A program made the translations under genes and the position numbers. A DNA stretch of 7,036 bases from positions 1 to 7,036 of the forward strand of contig JANYHQ010000690.1 of NCBI GenBank assembly GCA_025358985.1. Reading direction: 5' to 3'. How positions within the stretch are numbered: the stretch's first letter is position 1; every line of letters begins with the position of its first letter. Below are positions 1 through 6,467 of the stretch, piece after piece. Under the pieces are notes generated by a model, which saw only the letters and a program-made list of their open reading frames with translations, was not told the origin of the DNA and searched no databases. The DNA comes from Acidimicrobiales bacterium (GTDB taxonomy: Bacteria; Actinomycetota; Acidimicrobiia; Acidimicrobiales; JANYDT01).

Positions 1-1
1 G

Positions 2-679
2 TTGGCCCGATCGCTGGCGCAATTCCTCTTCGATGATCCGCGCGCCATGGTGCGTATCGACATGAGTGAGTACATGGAGAAACACAGCGTGTCGCGCCTC
101 ATCGGCGCCCCTCCCGGATATGTGGGCTACGACGAAGGAGGTCAACTTACCGAGCTCGTCAGGCGGCGCCCCTATGCGGTGGTGTTGCTCGATGAGGTGG
201 AGAAGGCCCATCCCGATGTGTTCAACGTGTTGCTGCAGTTGCTCGACGACGGCCGGCTCACCGACGGTCAGGGTCGTACGGTGGATTTCACCAATGTGGT
301 GCTCATCATGACGTCCAACATTCCCGGCGAACCCAGTGACTTCTTCCGGCCCGAGTTCATCAACCGTATCGACGAAATCATTCGGTTCCGGACCTTGGGG
401 CAGGAAGATCTGAGTCATATCGTCCATATCCAATTGGGTCATCTGCGTGATCGTCTGGCGGCGCGACGCCTGTCACTAGACGTGACCACCGAGGCCGAGA
501 CGTGGCTGGCCAAGCGGGGTTACGACCCGGTGTTCGGCGCTCGTCCACTGAAGCGGCTCATCCAACGCGAAATCAGTGATCCGTTGGCCAAGCGACTCTT
601 GGAAGGCAAGTTTGGCGAAGGTGCAGTGATCACCGTGGATGCCGAGTCCCCCGAGTCGCCGGATCTCCTCATCAGCTGA
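2..679 (+). CDS. clpB: ClpB ATP-dependent disaggregase, C-terminal part (5' end outside window)
   Basis: This is the end of a class 1 Hsp100/ClpB chaperone, which in the cytoplasm pulls polypeptides out of aggregates together with DnaK. The visible 225 residues begin just after the second Walker A motif, so the first codon shown is an internal Leu (TTG), not a start. Seen in order: the MVRIDMSEYMEKHSVSRLIG stretch (16-35), pore loop GYVGYDEGG (39-47), Walker B VVLLDE (60-65), sensor 1 Asn in TSN (104-106), the arginine-finger region FRPEFINRID (115-124), and the sensor 2 motif GARP (179-182) in the C-terminal small domain. The PGYVGYDEGGQLTE and TDGQGRTVDF wording favours ClpB over ClpC or ClpA. 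The segment between TSN and FRPEF is only 8 residues, clearly shorter than in E. coli or mycobacterial ClpB as I remember them. The reading frame is intact to the TGA stop. purA follows on the same strand. Confidence 0.95.
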   Translation: MARSLAQFLFDDPRAMVRIDMSEYMEKHSVSRLIGAPPGYVGYDEGGQLTELVRRRPYAVVLLDEVEKAHPDVFNVLLQLLDDGRLTDGQGRTVDFTNVVLIMTSNIPGEPSDFFRPEFINRIDEIIRFRTLGQEDLSHIVHIQLGHLRDRLAARRLSLDVTTEAETWLAKRGYDPVFGARPLKRLIQREISDPLAKRLLEGKFGEGAVITVDAESPESPDLLIS

Positions 680-716
680 CGGACGCGGACAGACCGGGCG
701 AGTAGCGTTATGCCAC

Positions 717-2009
717 GTGCCAGGGACTGTCGTCGTCGGAACGCAATGGGGGGACGAGGGGAAGGCCAAGCTGATTGACCTCCTCGCTACTCGAAGTGAT
801 GTGGTGGTGAGGTACCAAGGCGGTCACAACGCCGGTCATACGGTGGTGGTGGACGGTGAGAAGTTCGCCTTCCGCCTCACTCCCAGCGGCATTTTGTCCC
901 CGCATACCAAGGTCATCATCGGCAACGGAGTGGTGGTGGACCCCTCGACACTGTTGGCCGAGTTGGACATGCTGTCGGCCAAGGGCGTCGACGTCAGCCG
1001 CCTGTTGTTGGGGGGCAATGCCCACCTCATCATGCCGTACCACCCGATTCTGGATCGTCTGGCCGAGGAACGGCGGGGGGCGCTGGCTCTCGGCACCACT
1101 CGCAACGGGATCGGGCCGGCGTATGTGGACAAAGTGGCCAGAGACGGCATCCGGGTCCAAGACTTGGTGCATCCGGACCGGTTCCGGGAGCGGCTGGCAG
1201 CTGTCTTGGCCGAGAAGAACGAGATCCTCACCAAAGTGCACGGGGTGGCGGCACTATCGTTCGACGACATTTGTGCGGAGTACCTCGACGGTCATGCGCC
1301 CCTTCTGACGCCGTACATCGGGGACTCCGTACGGGCGATACACGAAGCATTGGATGCACAGCAAGAGGTGCTGTTCGAAGGGGCACAAGCCACCTTCCTC
1401 GACATCGACCACGGCACGTATCCCTTCGTCACCTCGTCGAATCCGGTGGCTGGGCAGGCCGCGGCTGGATCGGGGGTGGGACCACGCGACCTTTCCCGCA
1501 TCATCGGTATCGCCAAGGCCTACGTCACCCGGGTGGGCGCCGGGCCGTTTCCCACTGAACTCTTCGATGACGTTGGGTCACTATTACAAGAGCGGGGTCA
1601 CGAGTTCGGTACTGTCACCGGGCGTCGGCGCCGCTGCGGTTGGTTCGACGCAGTGATGGCTCGACAGGCGGCCCGGCTCAACTCGCTCACCGAAGTGGCG
1701 GTGACCAAGCTCGACATCCTCGATGTGCTCGATGAGGTCAAGGTATGTGTGGCCTATGACATCGGTGGTGAACGCGTCACCCACGTCCCCGGCGATCTTG
1801 GCCTGCTCGAACGTTGCGTTCCTATCTACGAGACCCTCCCCGGCTGGCACGCCGACATCACCGCCGTGCGATCCCTGGCGCAACTACCGCCTAATGCCCG
1901 GCGCTATCTGGAGTTCATGGGCGAAGTCATAGGCGTACCCATCACGTTCGTGGGCGTTGGACCGGGCCGCGAGCAGATCATCGAGCAGCAAATGGAGATG
2001 GCGTCATGA
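717..2009 (+). CDS. purA: Adenylosuccinate synthase (IMP--aspartate ligase)
   Basis: PurA joins IMP and aspartate using GTP to give adenylosuccinate, the first committed step to AMP, in the cytoplasm. From a GTG start at 717 the protein has 430 residues, close to the 432 of E. coli, and its numbering falls in register with the known enzyme: catalytic Asp13 and His41 (GGHNAGHT), P-loop-like QWGDEGKAK (10-18), GTT at 126-128, Arg142 in VARDG, Gln224 in FEGAQ, Thr239 in VTSSN, Arg303 and Arg305 in TGRRRR, and the guanine-binding TKLD (330-333). The start was chosen because the family usually begins a few residues before the VVVG strand. An in-frame ATG at 639 would add 26 unrelated residues inside clpB, and the ATG at 710 is out of frame. 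No good Shine-Dalgarno sequence precedes 717. Oddities are Ala17 where the family signature has Gly, and Gln247 in VAGQ where VAGG is usual. The 3' end overlaps purB by 4 bases (ATGA), so the two are very likely cotranscribed. Confidence 0.96.
   Translation: MPGTVVVGTQWGDEGKAKLIDLLATRSDVVVRYQGGHNAGHTVVVDGEKFAFRLTPSGILSPHTKVIIGNGVVVDPSTLLAELDMLSAKGVDVSRLLLGGNAHLIMPYHPILDRLAEERRGALALGTTRNGIGPAYVDKVARDGIRVQDLVHPDRFRERLAAVLAEKNEILTKVHGVAALSFDDICAEYLDGHAPLLTPYIGDSVRAIHEALDAQQEVLFEGAQATFLDIDHGTYPFVTSSNPVAGQAAAGSGVGPRDLSRIIGIAKAYVTRVGAGPFPTELFDDVGSLLQERGHEFGTVTGRRRRCGWFDAVMARQAARLNSLTEVAVTKLDILDVLDEVKVCVAYDIGGERVTHVPGDLGLLERCVPIYETLPGWHADITAVRSLAQLPPNARRYLEFMGEVIGVPITFVGVGPGREQIIEQQMEMAS
1994..1997 (+). 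promoter_or_regulatory. Shine-Dalgarno site for purB inside the purA 3' end
   Basis: GGAG lies 8 bases before the purB ATG at 2006, inside the last purA codons. Together with the ATGA stop/start overlap it supports translational coupling of the two AMP-branch enzymes and fixes the purB start. Confidence 0.7.
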
Positions 2010-3304
2010 TCCCCCGCTACTCCCTTCCAGCAATGGCGGCGCTGTGGACCGACGAAGCGCGGATGAGCCGGTGGTTGGAAATAGAGCTATTGGCCACCGA
2101 AGCGTGGGCTGGCCTTGGCGTGGTGCCATTGGTTGACGCGCAGCAGGCCCGAGCCATGGCCACGTTCACGGTGGCTGCGGTGGACGAACGAGAGCGGATC
2201 ACCGATCACGACGTGGCGGCGTTTGTGGACGTGGTGCAGGAGTCGGTGGGAGGAACGGCGGGTAAGTGGATTCACTACGGCCTCACCTCGAGTGATGTGG
2301 TGGATACGGCGTTGGCTTGGTGTTTGACCCAGAGTGCCGACCTACTTCTCACGTCGATCAGCACGCTTATCGAAGCGGTACGCGCCCGAGCCATAGAGTT
2401 CAAGGACACCCCGTGTATGGGTCGCACCCACGGCATACACGCCGAGCCCATGACCTTTGGGGCCAAACTGGCGCTGTGGTGTTTGCAACTCGATCGAGAC
2501 CGAACTCGACTGCAGCGCGCCCATGTGGGCATTGCGGTGGGGAAGTTGTCGGGGGCGGTGGGCACTTACTCAAATGTGGATCCGGCGGTAGAGACCTACG
2601 TATGCGCAGCTCTGGGACTGGTACCGGTGCCAGCTACGCAGGTGTTGGCTCGAGACCGTCATGCGGAGTACCTCTGGGCCTGTGCATCCGTGGGTGCCAC
2701 CATTGAATTGATCTCCACCGAAGTGCGCCATCTGCAACGAACGGAAGTGCGCGAGGTCCGCGAACCATTCCGGGCAGGGCAGAAGGGCTCCAGCGCCATG
2801 CCCCACAAACGCAACCCCATCACCGCCGAACGGCTGTCCGGGTTGGCCAGGGTCCTGCGGGGCAATCTGGGTGCTGGTTTAGAAGATGTAGCGCTCTGGC
2901 ATGAGCGTGATATCTCCCATTCCTCGGTGGAACGGGTAATTTTACCCGACTCGTCGCTGTTGGCTCACTACGTGATCGTGACATGCACCAGGTTGGTGTC
3001 TGGGCTGACCATCGATGCTGACCGGATGCTGAGCAACATTGCATCCAGTTATGGTTTGGTGTTCAGCCAGCCGGTGTTGTTGGCATTGGTGGCGGGCGGA
3101 TTGGCTCGTGATGAGGCGTACCGCATTGTGCAGGACAACGCGATGAGGGCGTGGGATGAATCCACTGATTTCCGTGCACTGCTCGATGCTGATCCGCGGG
3201 TGAACGTGTCGTCGGAATTGCTTGACACAGCATTTGACCTCAACCGCAGTCTGCGTCATGCCCACCGAAGTGTGGATGCACTAGGTGCTGTAGCGAGCAA
3301 CTGA
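2006..3304 (+). CDS. purB: Adenylosuccinate lyase
   Basis: PurB is a cytoplasmic fumarase/aspartase-superfamily lyase. It releases fumarate from adenylosuccinate (giving AMP) and from SAICAR (giving AICAR) in purine synthesis. The 432-residue protein has all expected landmarks: the N-terminal RY...M..LW....R...WL pattern (4-24), His68 in ITDHDVAAF, TSSDVVDT (94-101), the catalytic His region GRTHGIHAEP (139-148) with His142 as the likely general acid, and the flexible superfamily signature loop GSSAMPHKRNP (261-271) carrying the catalytic Ser262/Ser263. Length and motif spacing match the shorter B. subtilis/Thermotoga type (about 430 residues) rather than the longer E. coli form. ATG 2006 has a well-placed GGAG and overlaps the purA stop. 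It is the last gene of the + strand cluster and is followed at once by an intrinsic terminator. No damaged motif is seen. Confidence 0.97.
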   Translation: MIPRYSLPAMAALWTDEARMSRWLEIELLATEAWAGLGVVPLVDAQQARAMATFTVAAVDERERITDHDVAAFVDVVQESVGGTAGKWIHYGLTSSDVVDTALAWCLTQSADLLLTSISTLIEAVRARAIEFKDTPCMGRTHGIHAEPMTFGAKLALWCLQLDRDRTRLQRAHVGIAVGKLSGAVGTYSNVDPAVETYVCAALGLVPVPATQVLARDRHAEYLWACASVGATIELISTEVRHLQRTEVREVREPFRAGQKGSSAMPHKRNPITAERLSGLARVLRGNLGAGLEDVALWHERDISHSSVERVILPDSSLLAHYVIVTCTRLVSGLTIDADRMLSNIASSYGLVFSQPVLLALVAGGLARDEAYRIVQDNAMRAWDESTDFRALLDADPRVNVSSELLDTAFDLNRSLRHAHRSVDALGAVASN

Positions 3305-3310
3305 GACGCG

Positions 3311-3348
3311 AAAAACGGGATCGGTCCACCGAACCGTTCCCGTTTCTT
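3311..3348. terminator. Bidirectional intrinsic terminator between convergent purB and the 137-residue gene
   Basis: An 8-bp outer stem (AAACGGGA at 3313-3320 with TCCCGTTT at 3338-3345) continues, after one T-T mismatch, into a 4-bp inner stem (CGGT 3322-3325 with ACCG 3333-3336) closed by a 7-base loop. The + strand side runs into TTTCTT, 7 to 12 bases after the purB stop. Read on the - strand the stem ends in TTTTT (complement of 3311-3315), a stronger tract, which would stop transcripts of the converging gene. Position and symmetry fit a shared terminator. Confidence 0.85.
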
Positions 3349-3381
3349 CAGCTGTAATGCAGGGGAAAGATCTCCTGGCGG

Positions 3382-3795
3382 CTAGCGGCGGATGCCCGCT
3401 GCTTTGAGCGTTGCCGGAGCAATACCCATCTTGCGCCACGTGTCGTACGTGATGCCTTTGCGGTCGCTGTAGCCGGCGGCCGAGTCAATGAACTCAGCCT
3501 CCAACTCCGTGAGATCCACTCCACTGTCCATCTGCGTCAGTTCATTGTCCAGGTCCACCTGTTCCTGGGTCATGAGCAAACGGGTCATGGGGTCTGCAGC
3601 GTGCAACTCATTGGCGATTGCGGTGAGACGCTTCTTGATGGATTCCGGAGTGCGCTTGCGGCCGCGCTTGGGCTTATGTGCTTCAAGTGCCTCGAGATAA
3701 ACACGAACTGCTCGGCCTTGCTCGCGGCCCTCGGCCAGGGCGGCCTTGTGCTCGTCGCTCATGCCGCGCTTCTTTTTGGTGGTTTTAGCTGCCAT
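3382..3795 (-). CDS. Uncharacterised lysine-rich 137-residue protein, possible DNA-binding
   Basis: I cannot assign a function. The N-terminus is strongly basic (AAKTTKKKRG, 2-11), followed by a helical region (SDEHKAALAEGREQGRAVRV, 13-32), a second basic stretch KPKRGRKRTPESIKKR (41-56) with an AT-hook-like RGRK core, an acidic helical middle (about 77-104), and a C-terminal segment YSDRKGITYDTWRKMGI then LKAAGI (109-135). From memory, small actinobacterial proteins of unknown function share the KRGRKRTPESI stretch and the C-terminal 'RKGI.Y..WR..G' pattern, which I could not verify here. The C-terminal wording also loosely recalls small helical DNA- or protein-binding modules. The start is ATG 3795. 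No Shine-Dalgarno sequence precedes it, and CATGAT 7-12 bases upstream could be a -10 box of a leaderless transcript. Met12 is an alternative start but would remove the basic tail. It lies 81 bases downstream of lon on the same strand, with a hairpin between, and ends at the shared terminator. Confidence 0.85.
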   Translation of the reverse strand: MAAKTTKKKRGMSDEHKAALAEGREQGRAVRVYLEALEAHKPKRGRKRTPESIKKRLTAIANELHAADPMTRLLMTQEQVDLDNELTQMDSGVDLTELEAEFIDSAAGYSDRKGITYDTWRKMGIAPATLKAAGIRR

Positions 3796-3803
3796 ATCGA
3801 TAT
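3794..3803. repeat. 10-base perfect palindrome over the start of the 137-residue gene
   Basis: ATATCGATAT is self-complementary and overlaps the ATG of the - strand gene. It lies inside a looser GCCAT...ATGGC pair (3791-3795 and 3805-3809). It could be an operator or part of a leaderless promoter. A chance palindrome is also possible, so it is reported only as a visible structure. Confidence 0.35.
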
Positions 3804-3828
3804 CATGGCAGACATCAGCTGACCAGGT

Positions 3829-3859
3829 TGACCAGAAACGCCCAAATTGTTTCTGGTCA
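3829..3859. terminator. Hairpin between lon and the 137-residue gene (terminator or operator)
   Basis: TGACCAGAAAC (3829-3839) is perfectly complementary to GTTTCTGGTCA (3849-3859), giving an 11-bp stem with a 9-base loop. It starts 17 bases after the lon stop codon on the - strand, a normal place for a transcript-end hairpin. No T-tract follows it, so it is at best a weak or factor-assisted terminator, or an mRNA-stabilising structure. The same DNA is upstream of the 137-residue gene, and a further TGACCAG copy lies at 3820-3826, so a protein-binding site is an alternative. Confidence 0.55.
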
Positions 3860-3876
3860 TTTCCATTCAGTTGTGT

Positions 3877-6369
3877 CTAAGCAATTACGGGAAGCAGCGC
3901 CCAATCGACTACGTCTGCGACGTTGTTGGCCAGTCGAATGTCGAGGCAATCACGGACGTCCTGGGGCACATCATCAAGGTCTGGCCCGTTCCGTTCAGGA
4001 ACGATGACCATCCGCAGTCCTGCCCGATGGGCAGCCAGCAGCTTCTGTTTCAACCCCCCAATGGGGAGCACTCGACCGGACAGAGTGACCTCGCCCGTCA
4101 TTCCCACACTTGGATCCACGGGGCGACCGGTAAGCAAGCTCACCAATGCAGTGGTCATGGTGATACCGGCCGATGGTCCGTCTTTGGGCACGGCACCCGC
4201 CGGGAAATGCACATGGATGCGCTTGCCTTCCAGAGCGGTGACATCCACGCCGAGTTGGTCGGCATGGGCTCGTACGTAGGATAATGCAATAGATGCCGAT
4301 TCCTTCATGACATCTCCAAGTTGGCCTGTGACAGTGAGTCCCACATCCGATGCCCCTGATGCAAAGGAGGTGGCCTCCACGAACAACACGTCACCACCGG
4401 CGCCGGTCACTGCCAATCCGGTGGCCACACCCGGCACGCCTCCCAATTGATTTCGCTCTTCACGAACTAGTTTCGGGCGGCCGAGGAACTCAGCCACTTC
4501 TGCCGCGCTATTTACTAACACGGGAACCTCGGTGCTGCCTCCGGCAATCCGCAAAGCCGCTTTGCGTAGCAACTTTGCCAGGGCGCGTTCCAAGGAACGC
4601 ACACCCGCCTCGCGGGTATAGCCCTCCACGATGGCGCGAATGGCGTCATCATGAACGGAAAGCTCATCAGGGCGCAGACCACTCAGCGACAGCTGGCGGG
4701 CCAGTAGATGATTACGCACGATGGCCACCTTTTCATCATCGGTGTAGCCGTCGACCGTGATGATTTCCATTCGATCGAGGAGCGCTGCGGGCACCGTGTC
4801 GAGCGAGTTGGCGGTGGCCAAGAACACGACATCCGACAGATCCAGATCCACGTCGAGATAGTGATCTCGAAATGTGTGGTTCTGGGCCGGATCCAATACC
4901 TCAAGCAACGCAGCTGACGGATCACCGGACCATCCACCGGCCGAAATCTTGTCGATTTCGTCAAGCAGTATCACCGGATTCATGGTCTTTGCCTCACGCA
5001 AAGCCCGCACAATCCGCCCCGGTTGGGCGCCGACATAGGTACGACGATGGCCACGGATTTCCGCCTCATCGCGCACGCCACCCAACGCCAGCCGGACAAA
5101 TGATCTCCCCATGGCGCGGGCCACAGACTCGCCGAGCGAGGTCTTGCCCACACCGGGGGGGCCCACCAACACGATGATCACACCATCGCCTCGACGGGCG
5201 GTGTGGACCTCAGGCCTCACCACGGTGATCGCTCCCTCGTCGCAGCCCAGGTCCGGGTTCAGGTGGGGGTCCTCGCCAGGATTGTCTTCGGTGGACAGAA
5301 CACTGCCCTGTGGGGTGATCAGCGTGGAGCCATTGGGAAGCTCGCTCACCAACGGTCGTTCGTGACCGCGTTCAGAGCGTAGTTTTCGCACGGCCAACCA
5401 CTCCACGATGCGCTCCTTGGCCTCGTCGAGGCCAGTGGTATCGGCGTCGAGCACGGCCCGTGCAGTGGTGACATCAAGGTGGTCGGTGGAACGTTGCGCC
5501 CACGGGACGTCGAGCACCGTGTCCAACCAACTCCTGATCCAACCGGACTCCACACTCTGCTCACCCATGCGCTCCAGGCGGTTCACCTCGGTGGTGGCAG
5601 CGGCGCGTACCGCAGTAGGTAGCGCTTCAATCCGACTTCGGTACCGGGCAATGGCATCACCGGTTTGGTCGGTTTCGCCCAGTTCCTTGCGTATAGCGGC
5701 CATTTGTTGACGGAGGAGGAATTCGCGTTGCTGGCGCTCGATTCCGTCCGACACGTCGTGGCGGATCTTGTCCTTGAGCTCGGCATCGGCCAACGCCTCT
5801 CGGATCCAGCCGAGGGCGAGCGTGAGGCGATCCGTTGGTTCTATGGCTTCTAACAGCTCGATGCGCCGTTCGAACGACAACTCTGGCCAATCGTTGACGG
5901 TGTCGGCCAAGGTGCCGGGGTCCTCGATGCCAGCCAGCGCGGCAGCGAAACGTTGCATACCGCGGCGCTCCAGCAGTAGTTCCACGGTGGCCCGATATTC
6001 AGTGGCCAGCGCCGCCAGTGTGGAATCCACCCCTGGTTCAATCTGCGCTGGTTCAGCTTGGACCCACAGCGCCGTTCCTGACCCGGGGACGCCGACTCCG
6101 ATGACGGCGCGTCCTGTGGCGCGCAACACTAAGGCCCGGCCACCATTGGGAAGTTCACCGGAGGTCTCGATGGTGGCCACCGCTCCGACGCTTGCGTAGC
6201 GGCCCTGAATCCTAGGAACCAGCAGGAGCTGTCCGGGCCCGGACATGGCAGCATCAGCCGCTGCCCGGGCCTCGTCTGTCTCTAGTGCGACAGTGACCAC
6301 CATCTGGGGTAGCACCACGCCAGTGGTGAGGGGCAGAACCGGCAGGGTGAGAGTGGTGAGCGTGGTCAT
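3877..6369 (-). CDS. lon: ATP-dependent protease Lon (endopeptidase La)
   Basis: Lon is a cytoplasmic hexameric AAA+ serine protease that degrades misfolded and regulatory proteins. The 830-residue chain shows the N-terminal substrate-binding LON domain (about 8-190), a helical neck (about 195-330), Walker A GPPGVGKT (403-410), the GGVRDEAEIRGHRRTYVGA block (430-448), Walker B VILLDEID (466-473), sensor 1 Asn521, a sensor 2 Arg in REAGVR (591), and the protease domain with catalytic Ser733 in DGPSAG and Lys776 in GGLKQKLLAA. The Ser-Lys spacing of 43 equals that of E. coli (S679/K722). ATG 6369 gives the expected short N-terminus and has AAGGAA 7 bases upstream. The odd feature is an extra stretch of about 55-60 residues (332-392) between the end of the neck (EWLAVRKL) and the strand before Walker A. 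There the E. coli enzyme has only about ten residues. This explains the length above the usual 770-810. The gene lies 98 bases downstream of the secreted-protein gene on the same strand. Confidence 0.97.
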   Translation of the reverse strand: MTTLTTLTLPVLPLTTGVVLPQMVVTVALETDEARAAADAAMSGPGQLLLVPRIQGRYASVGAVATIETSGELPNGGRALVLRATGRAVIGVGVPGSGTALWVQAEPAQIEPGVDSTLAALATEYRATVELLLERRGMQRFAAALAGIEDPGTLADTVNDWPELSFERRIELLEAIEPTDRLTLALGWIREALADAELKDKIRHDVSDGIERQQREFLLRQQMAAIRKELGETDQTGDAIARYRSRIEALPTAVRAAATTEVNRLERMGEQSVESGWIRSWLDTVLDVPWAQRSTDHLDVTTARAVLDADTTGLDEAKERIVEWLAVRKLRSERGHERPLVSELPNGSTLITPQGSVLSTEDNPGEDPHLNPDLGCDEGAITVVRPEVHTARRGDGVIIVLVGPPGVGKTSLGESVARAMGRSFVRLALGGVRDEAEIRGHRRTYVGAQPGRIVRALREAKTMNPVILLDEIDKISAGGWSGDPSAALLEVLDPAQNHTFRDHYLDVDLDLSDVVFLATANSLDTVPAALLDRMEIITVDGYTDDEKVAIVRNHLLARQLSLSGLRPDELSVHDDAIRAIVEGYTREAGVRSLERALAKLLRKAALRIAGGSTEVPVLVNSAAEVAEFLGRPKLVREERNQLGGVPGVATGLAVTGAGGDVLFVEATSFASGASDVGLTVTGQLGDVMKESASIALSYVRAHADQLGVDVTALEGKRIHVHFPAGAVPKDGPSAGITMTTALVSLLTGRPVDPSVGMTGEVTLSGRVLPIGGLKQKLLAAHRAGLRMVIVPERNGPDLDDVPQDVRDCLDIRLANNVADVVDWALLPVIA

Positions 6370-6372
6370 GGT

Positions 6373-6385
6373 GGGATTCCTTCCC
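6373..6385 (-). promoter_or_regulatory. lon ribosome binding site inside a small hairpin
   Basis: On the - strand the leader reads GGGA-AGGAA-TCCC, a 4-bp stem (6382-6385 with 6373-6376) whose 5-base loop is part of the Shine-Dalgarno sequence AAGGAA (6377-6382). The site lies 7 bases before the lon ATG and decides that start. Whether the short stem forms in the cell is uncertain. The Shine-Dalgarno call is solid, the hairpin is weak. Confidence 0.5.
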
Positions 6386-6398
6386 GAGGGAGGTCGAG

Positions 6399-6417
6399 AC
6401 GTGATGTGTAATCACGT
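6399..6417. promoter_or_regulatory. 19-bp inverted repeat upstream of lon, putative operator
   Basis: ACGTGAT (6399-6405) and ATCACGT (6411-6417) are perfect inverted copies separated by GTGTA. The repeat is centred about 39 bases upstream of the lon start in the 98-base gap, as expected for a dimeric regulator or a site overlapping the promoter. It does not match the HspR HAIR motif (CTTGAGT-N7-ACTCAAG). It resembles but does not equal a CRP site, because GTGA and TCAC are 7 rather than 6 bases apart. No convincing -35/-10 pair could be set around it. Confidence 0.5.
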
Positions 6418-6467
6418 AAGTAACACCCCATAACATCCGCTCATCAAGAGTTCATTCCCGGCTCGGC

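Noticed and set aside
639..716. In-frame upstream extension of purA starting at ATG 639 inside clpB.
   Set aside because: The added 26 residues do not resemble PurA, overlap the clpB coding end by 41 bases, and GTG 717 gives the family's normal N-terminus and residue numbering.
2933..2948. Inverted repeat CGGGTAA-TT-TTACCCG inside purB, including a TTA leucine codon.
   Set aside because: It encodes conserved purB residues (RVILP). A 7-bp arm pair with a short spacer is expected a few times by chance in 7 kb, and the 2-base spacer is poor for a hairpin.
3847..4284. Open frame of 145 codons on the + strand opposite the lon 3' end.
   Set aside because: It is antisense to the conserved Lon protease domain and its translation shows no recognisable features. 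It is a shadow of GC-rich coding bias.
5326..6160. ELPNG occurs twice in Lon (residues 72-76 and 343-347) with an 11-base DNA match, hinting that the insertion arose by internal duplication.
   Set aside because: The flanking residues and bases do not match beyond this short core, so coincidence is the simpler explanation.
6320..6369. Repeated AGTGGTGAG-like words at the lon 5' end.
   Set aside because: They encode the Thr/Leu-rich N-terminus (TTLTTLTLP, LTTG). This is simple codon repetition, not a regulatory repeat.
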